64,000 nt of DNA from Abelmoschus esculentus (lineage: Eukaryota; Streptophyta; Magnoliopsida; Malvales; Malvaceae), in contig JAUCBN010000017.1 in NCBI GenBank assembly GCA_035048815.1, forward strand, positions 1,112,936-1,176,935, given 5' to 3'. The notes under the pieces are model-generated. The model was not told the DNA's origin, did not search any database, and saw only the letters and a list, made by a program, of their open reading frames with translations. The position numbers were made by a program, and so were the translations under genes. This document shows positions 12,194 to 22,477 of the stretch, in pieces; positions within the stretch are counted from its first letter, which is position 1; the number at the start of each line of letters is the position of its first letter.

Positions 12194-14186
12194 TCACTCC
12201 TCCGCTTGCTGCATAACCTCCTTCATTGCATGACGTTGATCTCGGATCAATTGTCTAGCTTGTTGGACTCCATATATTATTCGACTATTATCTCCCTGCA
12301 GTGCTCCTTCAAAGGAAACCAATCTCTCCCTACATTGCTGAAGGGCATTCTCGAGCTCAATGACCCTATCTTTTAGCATCTCACTTTCATTTTGCGCGAG
12401 ACTTAAGGCAGCGGCAAAGTCCTGATCATAATATCCCTACAAAAGTTCATCTATTCGTATAACTTGAACTTCGTAATCTTCATTCTGTGAAAACAACTCT
12501 TGATTATGGGATTGACTAGCGATTAACTCTTGGGTAAGTGCTTCTAATTCTCGAGTTTTGTCTCCAACCAATTTTTGACTCGCTTCATACTTCCGGACAT
12601 AGTGATCAACTCTCTTTCTTTCTTTCAAAAGTTTACCCGTTAACTCTTTAGCGGTAGCACTCAAGTTGTTCCTACGCAGGTTCATTTTCAACTCCTTCTA
12701 ATCTTCCTTAAACTCTTCATGATCTTTTTCCAGTACCTCCTTTTGTTTCAGAACATCTTTACCTCTCCGTTTATACTTTTCCACGTCAAGTAATGCCAGG
12801 TAATTTGTCGATTCCAATTCGGAAATACGCTTCTCTAAAGCTCGGACCTCCTTCTCATGCGCTCGCCTAGCTTTCTCTAAGTCAGAAAGAACATCTTTCA
12901 TGTGTTGATCCATTGAGCGAGCATTCTGTTGGATCCCACATGGGATAATATCATTAATTCTGGTAACTCTCCATTGGTCATAGTTAGAAGTGAATGGTGC
13001 GTCATAAATTTCAACCATGTACAGATTCTTCCAAGCCCTACTCATTTTCCTGATCTCTTTCTTAAAACCGTCACCTTGATATGCAAAATCAGATTCTTTC
13101 AAACCTTCGGTTACCAGGATGAATTGCATCGATCCAAATTGCTGGGAAATGAGTAATGGGAAATATCCGATTCTAACCCAAATGCCTGACAAAGGTATCC
13201 AGTCATACTCTCCACATCTATAAAGAAACTCGCTTATGATCACCATGGTACCTTTCAATTGATTGTATAGTCTTGGAGGTCCCGAAATCCAGCTATCCAC
13301 TGATCTTCATTCATGGCTTCTGCTTGGTATTCTTCCAAGAACATTCTTAGTGGTGAAAAGGTAGTAAGGCACATCTGATAGGAAAACTTCAAGTTCCATA
13401 AGTGGCTTCAGATTCAAACTTCGAGTAACGGTACACATCCTAGAAACCTACCTTCACCCATCTTTCGGCAGGCATTAAGTGATCGAAATGTTTCGGCCAA
13501 AATTGTAGGTACCGGGTTGACATTCTTTTCGAGCTTGTCAAATAAATCAATTGCCGCGTAATCTATGTACCCTAAAACCATTGGAAAGATAACCATGCCA
13601 TAGATGTTGTAGGCTAACAAATACCTCTTCTTAGGCGAATTTGGATGACGAAGAATCAAGTCACGAATATGTGTCCAAGCGATGCAATCAGTTTGCCTTT
13701 CTTTACAATTTTACCTCGGACCCATTCTTTGCTCATTCCGATAACATTTATCAAGCTTTCCGTAAAAGATGGGGAATCTTTTGGTTTGAGGTAAACTATT
13801 TCAATCATAAGTCTTGGACAGTTAAGCAGAGCTATATATTCTGCAATAGTGGGAGTCATATCAATCTTTCCGAAAGTGAAACAACAGTACCCGAGATTTC
13901 AAAACTGAGTCAAAGCTCGGAACATACGGGCGTCGGTCTTGACCTTCAATAGTAATGCTATATCGCCGAATTCTTGTTGAAAGGCTTCCTTCCCATCTGG
14001 ATCAAAGTTTTGCCATATATCTTTTAGTTCATCGAGCTTGTTCTGCTTTGAAACAATCAAGGTGGGCTCCATAATCTCTGAGATATAGTCATCCGATAAG
14101 CTATTTTTCTTTTTCATTTGGATGCATTTAGACCAGCCCCATACTGTAGCGTTAGTACTTTTGTTGATACAGAACCTCTCACCCAT
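12194..14186 (-). pseudogene. copy A ORF1, DUF7745-type domain plus coiled coil
   Basis: The first ATG in sense is 14186. Residue blocks resemble the plant DUF7745 / mobile-domain-like ORF1 of Tat elements: LDELKDIWQNFDPDGKEAF near 14035, PTIAEYIALL near 13845, IYGMVIFP near 13600, YRCGEYDWIPL near 13215. A long Lys/Glu-rich coiled coil follows (about 12900-12200). Frames change at about 13900, 13680, 13400, 13245 and 12695. The changes at about 13680 (before DCIAW) and 13245 also occur in copy B. The function of ORF1 proteins is unknown; a structural or RNA-binding role is only a guess. Confidence 0.8.
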
Positions 14187-14792
14187 AATTGAGCGTCTTC
14201 TTGAATGGACTTTTGAATCAAACACCTATGTATGAAATGATATACAAAATGGATGCAAAAAGAAAAGAAAAAATAAACATAATAAACACGGAAAGGAAAT
14301 GCGTTAGTATAATTAATTCACGAAATAATTAATTCACATAATAAGCAAAATAAATAAATAAGTAAGCACATGAAAAGGAATACAAAATAGAAAGGGTAAA
14401 TATAAATAAACGAAAACTTAAAGGGTGATTCTAAACGGGTAATATAACAACACGGTTTCGATCAGGTAAGCTTCTAAAGTTTATTATATGCGTTTCGATT
14501 CTAGAGTAAACAGTACCCGAACTGTCTCTAAGGACATCGATTCGGGGGAATATGACCCTTATTTATACGGAGGTGAGAACCCCACAAAATTTAAGGACCA
14601 AAATTCTGGAAATGAATTACAATACTATACGGAGGTGAAGACCCCACGAAGCGAAGTAATTATTTCCACTTAAGGGTTCTTAGTCTAATGCAAATGGAAA
14701 TTAAAAATTAATTTAATTTGAATTTTATATTTTCTTAAAAATTATGATGCGAACCGGATTAAGGCTTAACTCCTTTTTTAAAACAAAATTTG
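14187..14792 (-). other. 5' leader of copy A
   Basis: Untranslated leader between PBS and ORF1, mirrored at 16159-16754. Two copies of a TATACGGAGGTGA-starting motif lie at about 14560 and 14627 on the plus strand. Confidence 0.6.
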
Positions 14793-14812
14793 TCCCCAGC
14801 GGAATCGACATC
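14793..14812 (-). other. primer binding site of copy A
   Basis: Sense GATGTCGATTCCGCTGGGGA immediately follows the LTR end CTACA. It resembles the tRNA-Arg-type PBS reported for Tat/Ogre elements; the tRNA was not verified. Confidence 0.7.
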
Positions 14813-15297
14813 TGTAGCAAACCTTTTTCTTAAAAATATTTAAAAACGGTTTAAAAGTTCGAAAAGTTCTGTGGGATTCGAAAATTCGGTATCCCGAGAA
14901 GATGACACCAGAAGAACAGGATGTCGCTCCTAATGGAATACCATTTTAATTTAAAAATCAGTTGACCGGTTGGAGCCGCCATTGATTTTAAAAAGGTAGA
15001 TCGAACATTAAGAAAACAAAACCAGAGAAAATTGAGTTTGGGAGTTGGTTACGCTTGGGGAAGGATTAACACCCCCAAAACGCCTAAAATTGGTACCTAA
15101 AGGTTCGCATCGCCATTTTTAAGAAAATCTAAAACTTGAATTAAATTAATTTTTAATTCAAAATGTATATCCTAATATCGACGACGATTCAAAGGAGATA
15201 AAACCCGAAGAACGGGATGCTACTCCTAATAGAATATATCGGGATAATATTTTCTAATAAAATACGAAACAGAAATATAATAAAACACAAAAAACAC
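14813..15297 (-). repeat. 5' LTR of copy A, truncated
   Basis: Only the 485 bp at the sense 3' end remain, matching 1863-2440 in the same orientation. Homology stops after AAAACACC at the palindrome centre. Confidence 0.85.
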
Positions 15298-15335
15298 CTT
15301 AACTTTTGACCAGCTAGTTAAGACAGAAATAGTTT
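15298..15335. other. filler at the head-to-head junction
   Basis: This does not align with the LTR at this position. TTTGACCAGCTAGTT (15305-15319) matches TTTGACCACCTAGTT (15354-15368) at 14 of 15 bases, as if templated from the adjacent LTR. Confidence 0.6.
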
Positions 15336-16138
15336 ATCTCAGAGTGTTTAAGATTTGACCACCTAGTTCGCATATCCTTCAATTTTAGTCATTGTTTATG
15401 CTATTTAGTCCTATAATTTCATGTTTTTATTCAATTTAGCCATTGTTTATTTATTTTTAACCCCTTAACTTTTGTTTTTGCAGATTTAATCCTCATTATT
15501 ATATATTGTTATGATATAAATATTATATTTATATATGTTATATATATTATTATAACTTATGTTAACATTATTATTATTATTAGTTTTTATTATATTATTA
15601 ATTTTATTATATTTTTTATTTAGTTTGGTTTTATTATTATTGTTATTATTAAATGTGTTTTTGTGTTTTATTATATTTCTGTTTCGTATTTTATTAGAAA
15701 ATATTATCCCGATATATTCTATTAGGAGTTACATCCCGTTCTTCGGGTTTTATCTCTTTTGAATCATCGTGGATATTGGGATATGCATTTTGAATTAAAA
15801 ATTAATTTAATTCAAGTTTTAGATTTTCTTAAAAATGGCGATGCAAACCTTTAGGTTCCAATTTTGGGCGTTTTGGGGGTGTTAATCCTTCCCCAAGCGT
15901 AACCAACTCCCGAACTCAATTTTTTTTGTTTTGTTTTCTCGGTATTCGATCTACCTTTTTAACGATCGATGGCGGCTCCAACTGATCAACTGATTTTTAA
16001 ATTAAAACGATATTCCATTAGGAGCGATATCCTGTTCTTCTGGTGTCATCTTCTCGGGATACCGAATTTTCAAATCCCACAGAACTTTTCGAACTTTTAA
16101 ACCGTTTTTAAATATTTTTAAGAAAAAGGATTACTACA
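15336..16138 (+). repeat. 5' LTR of copy B, truncated
   Basis: About 803 bp, matching the last part of the LTR at 30155-32331 and ending CTACA at 16138. An apparent ORF at 15559-15762 is AT-rich noise. Confidence 0.85.
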
Positions 16139-16158
16139 GATGTCGATTCCGCTGGGGA
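16139..16158 (+). other. primer binding site of copy B
   Basis: GATGTCGATTCCGCTGGGGA, identical to the PBS of copy A, directly after the LTR end. Confidence 0.75.
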
Positions 16159-16754
16159 TAAATTTTGTTTTAAAAAAGGAGTTAAGCCTTAGTCCGGTTC
16201 GCATCATAATTTTTAAGAAAATATAAAATTCAAATTAAATTAATTTTTAATTTCCATTTGCATTAGATTAAGAACCCTTAAGTGGAAATGATTACTTCGC
16301 TTCGTGGGGTCTTCACCTCCGTATAGTATTATAATTCATTTCCAGAATTTTGGTCCTTATATTTTGTGGGGTTCTCACCTTCATAAAAATAAGGGTCATA
16401 TTCCCCCGAATCGATATCTTTAGAGACAGTTCGGGTACCGTTTACTCTAGAACCGAAACGCATATAGTGAACTTTAGAAGCTTACCTGATTGAAACCGTG
16501 TTGTTATATTGCCCGTTTAGAATCACCCTTTAAGTTTCCGTTTATTTATATTTATCCTTTCTATTTTGTATTCCTTTTCATGTGCTTACTTATTTATTTA
16601 TTTTGCTTATTATGTGAATTAATTATTTCGTGAATTAATTATACTAACGCATTTCCTTTCCGTGTTTATTATGTTTATTTTTTTCTTTTCTTTTTGCATA
16701 TCATTTCATACATAGGTGTTCGATTCAAAAGTTCATTCAAGAAGACGCTCAATT
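16159..16754 (+). other. 5' leader of copy B
   Basis: Mirror image of 14187-14792. Non-coding. Confidence 0.6.
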
Positions 16755-18762
16755 ATGGGTGAGAGGTTTTGTATCAACAAAAGTACTAACGCTACAGTAT
16801 AGGGCTGGTCCAAATGCATCCAAATGAAAAAAGGAAAATAGCTTATCGGATAACTATGTCTCAGAGATTGTGGAGCTCACCTTGATTGTTTCAAAGCAAA
16901 ACAAGCTCGATGAACTAAAAGAGATATGGCAAAACTTTGATCCAGATGGGAAGGAAGCCTTTCAACAAGAATTCGGTGATATAGTATTACTATTGAAGGT
17001 CAAGACCGACGCTCGTATGTTCCGAGTTTTGACTCAGTTTTGGAATCTCGGGTACTGTTATTTCACTTTCGGAAAGATTGATATGACTCCCACTATTGCA
17101 GAATATATAGCTCTGCTTAACTGTCCAAGACTTATAATTGAAATAGTTTACCTCAAACCAAAAGATTCCCCATCTTTTACGGAAAGCTTGATAAATGTTA
17201 TCGGAATGAGCAAAGAATGGGTCCGAGGTAAAATTGTAAAGAAAGGTAAACTGATTGCATCGCTTGGACACATATTCGTGACTTGATTCTTCGTCATCCA
17301 GATTCGCCTAAGAAGAGATATTTGTTAGCCTACAACATCTATGGCATGGTTATCTTTCCAAAGGTTTTAGGGTACATAGATTACGCGGTAACTGATTTAT
17401 TTGACAAGCTCGAAAAGAATGTCAACCTGGTACCTGCAATTTTGGCCGAAACATTTTGATCACTTAATGCCTGCCGAAAGATGGGTGAAGGTAGGTTTCT
17501 AGGATGTGTACCGTTACTCGAAGTTTGGATCTGAAGCCACTTATGGAACTTGAAGTTTTCCTATCAGATGTGCCTTACTACCTTTTCACCACTAAGAATG
17601 TTCTTGGAAGAATACCAAGCAGAAGCCATGAACGAAGATCAGTGGATAGCTGGATTTCGGGACCTCCAGGACTATACAATCAATTGGAAGGTACCATGGT
17701 GATCATAAGCGAGTTTCTTTATAGATGTGGAGAGTATGACTGGATACCTTTGCCAGGCATTTGGGTTGGAATCGGATATTTCCCATTACTCAATTCCCGA
17801 CAATTTGAATCGATGCAATTCATCCCGGTAACCAAAGGTTTGAAAGAATCTGATTTTACGTATCAAGGTGACGGTTTTAAGAAAGAGATCAGGAAAATGA
17901 GTAGGGCTTGGAAGAATCTGTACATGGTTGAAATTTATGACGCACCATTCACTTCCAATTATGACCAATGGAGAGTTACCAGAATTAATGATGTTATCCC
18001 ATGTGGGATCCAACAGAATGCTCGCTCAATGGATCAACACATGAAAGATGTTCTTTCTGACTTAGAGAAAGCTAGGCGAGCGCATGAGAAGGAGGTCCGA
18101 GCTTTAGAGAAGCGTATTTCCGAATTGGAATCGACAAATTACCTGGCATCACTTGACATGGAAAAGTATAAACAGAGAGGTAAAGATGTTCTAAAACAAA
18201 AGGAGGTACTGGAAAAAGATCATGAAGAGTTTAAGGAAGATTGGAAGGAGTTGAAAAAGAACCTGCGTAGGAACAACTTGAGTGCTACCGCTAAAGAGTT
18301 AACGGGTAAACTTTTGAAAGAAAAAAAGAGAGTTGATCACTATGTCCGGAAGTATGAAGCGAGTCAAAAATTGGTTGGAGACAAAACTCGAGAATTAGAA
18401 GCACTTACGTAAGAGTTAATCGCTAGTCAATCCCATAATCAAGAGTTGATTTCACGGAATGAAGATTACGAAGTTCAAGTTATACGAATAGATGAACTTT
18501 TGTAGGGATATTATGATCAGGACTTTGCTGCTGCCTTAAGTCTCGCGCAAAATGAAAGTGAGATGCTGAAAGATAGGGTCATTGAGATCGAGAATGCCTT
18601 TCAGCAATGTAGGGAGAGATTGGTTTCCTTTGAAATAGTGTTGCAGGGAGATAATAGCCGAATAATATATGGACTCCAACAAGCTGGACAGCTTATCCGA
18701 GATTAACGCCATGCAATATGGGAGGTTATGCAGCAAGCGCGAGGAGTGGCTCACTTTATCTA
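16755..18762 (+). pseudogene. copy B ORF1, DUF7745-type domain plus coiled coil
   Basis: Counterpart of the copy A ORF1, about 93-95% identical by eye in protein where frames coincide. The longest open parts are 16870-17286 and 17504-18412 (domain core plus coiled coil to residue about 300). The frame changes before DCIAW (about 17255) and before ISEFLYRCGEYDW (about 17700) sit at the same places as in copy A. A private stop lies at 18410. Function unknown. Confidence 0.8.
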
Positions 18763-19131
18763 GGACCTTGCAATAGAAGCTCACGAACTTAGGAAACATG
18801 TCAGTCTGGGGATGCCACTGAGGTCTCGTGTCCACAGTCTACTTCAACAAATAGAGGTCTTAGGCATAGAGGCCAACCGCTATCTATAATTAGTGTTATG
18901 ACTACTTTTTGTAATCGGGACCTCCTTATCTTAGTGAAACTCTTTTTGATGTTACCTAAGAATCAACACCTCTATTGCATTCATTACATCATGACATTAA
19001 ATGATAGATATTTGTATACATTATTAAAGTGAATTAATTAATCGTGTACATATCATGACAGAATTTTAATCCAACTCGCAACCATTTCGCACCGCTACGA
19101 TATGCGCTTGAAGACTAAAATCATGGAGGAT

Positions 19132-19622
19132 AGAGTTAGACTCACGAAAGGAGTAAGTGCGATATTCAACTTGATTGGAGGATACTAACTTGGCCTAGGG
19201 ATGGGTTAGAGTTTCAGCGGCTAAAAGAAGTGTGGAATTGGTTGTTGGTTATAATTGATTAACGTCGGGAGGTATCATCGAGGACTGGCCTTCAACAACG
19301 TTTTGACTTAGGGATAAGCAGAGCCAAAAAATGACACTTTGTCGAACTTTGGTAAATCTGCCCAAGAGCAAGGGATTGTCGCAATAGAGAACACTGTTAA
19401 TGCTGAAGACAGTATCTGCAGTATTGCCGAGGCAGTGCAGTGCAATTGTGGACAAAAACAGATCAAGCAAATCCACTATACAACACAACTGGATCCTACC
19501 CTCTTTCTCAAATTTGATCTCACCTTATTTAGTTTAATCAACACTCAAACTTATTTGTGTTTTTACTTTTGTTTTACAGAGCAAGTAGACCAAAGGAAGC
19601 TTATTAAGTATATCAATCCCTA
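19132..19622 (+). repeat. truncated Athila LTR fragment
   Basis: Aligns with about 27122-27620 with few differences. At the shared AATCCC/CT it jumps directly into the protease region, so the LTR end, PBS and gag are deleted. Confidence 0.82.
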
Positions 19623-19624
19623 AG

Positions 19625-20239
19625 CAAGTCCACATCAACTTTCCATTTGTTGAGGCAATTGAACAGATGCCTAACTATGCTAAATTCTTAAAAGACATTG
19701 TGACTAAAAGAAAGAAGCTAGGTGAGTTTGAGACAGTGGCAGCAACTGAAGGATGCATGGCAATGCTACACAATCGCATGCCACCCAAACTGAAGGATCC
19801 TGGATGCTTTACCATACCTTGTGCGATCGGTAATAATTATGAAGGAAAGACATTATGTGACCTAAGAGCAAGCATCAATCTTATGCCCAAATCAGTCTTT
19901 CAAAAGATTGGAATAGGAAGGACAAAGCCTACAACAGTACTGCTCCAATTTGCGGATAGATCCTATGTGCATCCTGAAGGAAAGATAGAGGACATATTGG
20001 TAAGGATAGACAAGTTTATTTTTCCTGATGACATCCTTTTTCTTGACTGTGAAGCCGATGATAATGCACCGATCATCTTGGGAAGACCTTTCCTTGCTAC
20101 TGGACGAACCTTAATTGATATGGAGAATGGAGAGTTGACAATGAGGGTCAATGACCAACAAGTCAAACTCAATGCATTCCATAATTTAAAAAAATTAATG
20201 ATCCAGAAGAGTGCAAAGTCCTCCACACACCAGATGTAG
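19625..20239 (+). pseudogene. Athila aspartic protease fragment
   Basis: An open frame of about 200 codons with the Athila Gag-Pol signature: MPNYAKFLKDI near its start, PPKLKDPGCFTIPC, and an active-site segment LCDLRASINLMP (about 19850-19885). The active site reads D-L-R-A where family members usually have D-L-G-A, so a key Gly is replaced by Arg. IILGRPFLATGRTLID follows. Family role: retropepsin-like cleavage of the polyprotein. The frame ends at 20239 and no RT follows. Confidence 0.85.
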
Positions 20240-20786
20240 ACACCAAGGTATCCTGCCTAGGGAGCACGCTCGGCAGATTATTTGGTAAGAAAATTAATCC
20301 CAAGGTGGAGGCAGAAAATAAGGGCACAAAACAGAAGGAAAAGGCCAACACTTGCAGAAAAATCTAGGCCAGCAAGAGATGAGCAAATTGGGAGATGCAT
20401 TCACATACACTTTACCAGTAACATGATTTATTCTCTTCTACTTTATCTATTATATTAGGATTTATATTTTTATCTTTTTATTTTTTATGTTAAGTTTTTT
20501 TAGGACAATAAAAGCAAGAATAAGGGAGAAATAGTTCATAAAAGGATTTTTTCCGCGGCAGTAAATAATGTCAGAAGTCCCAACAGACAAAAACAGTGTA
20601 CCAACTAGTAGTTAAACGGCTACAAGGCTGAGGCCTATATAAGCAACATCCTTCTTTTGAACTATTCACTCTTACATTCTTGATTTCTTTAGAATTCTAT
20701 TACAATCTTGCTCTCACAATACTTTCTATCAATCTTCTTGAAATTTTCAAAATTTTTCCAAAACCCTCAAGCCTTATAACTCATCC
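20240..20786 (+). other. degenerate Athila interval with internal TATA-like site
   Basis: The protein frame decays after 20240. TATATAA at 20637-20643, inside a GC-richer stretch, is followed about 150 bp later by an ATG (20787). It looks like a core promoter ahead of the post-pol ORF; activity is unproven. Confidence 0.4.
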
Positions 20787-22037
20787 ATGGCAGCATATAC
20801 TCGATTTGCCCTCGCCTCTAGTGCAGACCGATTCAACAGATCGTTCGTTGCTTGACAGTTGTAGGAGGAGCAAGGATTTCAACAATCAGAGGAGGAAAGC
20901 TTCGGTATTGAACATTACTTGTTCAACAAGATTCAATATCAAGAATGAGAGATTTTCTGCCTATAACCTCCCCAGGCAAATGCCACCATAGTGCCAGAAT
21001 TTTATGCACATGGGCCTAGCAAGGACAATCTCTACATCCACTATCGAGGCAAGCCTGTCCGACTTGATGCCGAAGCAATCAACGAGTTCTATGGCCTCAT
21101 CCCTATCCGTGATGTTCATGCCGAGTTCATGGAAGACATCACCACCCAGGACCAAGAGTTGATCAAAGATGACCTTTGTTACAATAACACTCCTTGGGAA
21201 ACCGGTGCCCATAGAGGTTCTGTAACAAGGCAAAGTCTAAAACCCGAGGCCAAGTTGTGGTGTACCTTTGTCAAGAAATGACTCATCCACACCTCCTACA
21301 ATAGCACAGTGGACCGCAAGAGATTGGTGCTGATCTAATCCATCATCAACAAGAAAAGCATAAATGTCGGAGAGATCACTTTACGAGAAATACACGATTA
21401 TGGTAAGAAGAAACGTGAAGCTTTATATTTCCCTTGTTTAATCTATGGTTTGTGTATTGTTGCAGGAGTACCAGTCGAAGACACGGATGAATATACACCA
21501 AATAGGCAAGGATGGACAAAGGAATTCTACCATAGAGTTATGCAGATCACACAGGCAGAACCTGTCCAAGCAACCCCTCAGTAGTTCACTATTGACTTTA
21601 CTGCCGGTACCCATTACACGGTAGAGATGTTTGGAACTGTCGAAACCACTGCTGCAGCAGACCCCTACCAAGAGATTCTTCAGAGGATGACAGCAATGGA
21701 CCTTCACCAGCAAAGATATATAGAATATCAGAGAGACTTCAACAATACTCTGGCCCAGATAATGATGCAAAACTTTCTCAACCAAGGGCTTAATTTCCAG
21801 AATTCCCTGCAAACATATTCGTCACTGCATCACCCTACACAGAAACTACTTCAGCCCCAAGGCCGAGGAAATTCTACCACTCTAGACCGCAACAACAGTT
21901 CAACAGAGCTGGCCCATCTAGGGCAGCAGACACTACCGCGGCATCACCTGCCAGCAAAAGACCTTCCAAGTGAAGGGCAGTCTTTAGCACTCCCTCAAGA
22001 TGCCCAATCCCAATGGGCAGTCTATCAGCTGAGATAG
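20787..22037 (+). pseudogene. Athila post-pol ORF, 'putative plant transposon protein' domain
   Basis: One frame from ATG 20787 with several stops. The domain core lies at 20991-21281 (EFYAHGPSKDNLYIHYRGKPV, FYGLIP). It continues beyond a stop at 21281 with SINVGEITLREI and, from 21627, a Gln-rich tail. This domain family is found between pol and the 3' LTR of many Athila relatives; its function is unknown and it has sometimes been compared with env-like ORFs. Confidence 0.7.
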
Positions 22038-22477
22038 ATGTCTATGTCAATCAGAGCTCGGACACTGCCGAGCCAAGCATCCAGTATGCCGGGGCAGATC
22101 CAGAGAATGAAGGTGGAACAGAAATAATGGACACCAAAGATGAAGGAGGAGAAGAGGTCAATGCTCCAATGTAACATGCAACACCAACGAGAGTTCAGCC
22201 ACCAAGAAGAGCAAAGTCATCACCATCACCAAGGGTACAGTAATCAACAACTAGATCAAGAAAACAAATTGTGGAAGAAAGCTTTTCTGAATTTTTATAA
22301 TTTTTCTTATTTTTTTTCATTGTTGCTCATATAATTATTTCTTATTACTACGTATATTTTTACCTATTGTTTGCCCCTAAATTAAGCATTAAGGACAATG
22401 CTTGGTTTGAGTTTGGGGGTATAGAGCCACTGCCGAGGCAATCTACTATCGCGGCCTTGCCATGAAAAGGAAGTTTT
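22038..22477 (+). other. Athila 3' untranslated region, part 1
   Basis: Non-coding. A G-rich GAGTTTGGGGGT at about 22407-22419 resembles an Athila polypurine tract, but the LTR does not start here. Confidence 0.5.

Larger units (their letters stand above)
1863..15297 (-). mobile_element. Tat/Ogre-lineage LTR retrotransposon, copy A (defective)
   Basis: In sense (minus) order it has a truncated 5' LTR (15297-14813), PBS, ORF1 with a DUF7745-type domain, gag, protease, RNase H, integrase, a repeat-rich 3' untranslated interval, PPT and a full 3' LTR (3746-1863). An ORF1 upstream of gag, an extra RNase H and a long repeat-rich 3' interval are hallmarks of the Tat/Ogre lineage. The reverse transcriptase core is deleted near 8005 and every coding block has frame breaks. 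No target duplication matches across its ends because the 5' LTR was cut at the junction with copy B. Confidence 0.88.

Noticed and set aside
15559..15762. Leu/Ile-rich hydrophobic peptide
   Set aside because: AT-rich LTR sequence (TTATTATT runs), not a gene.
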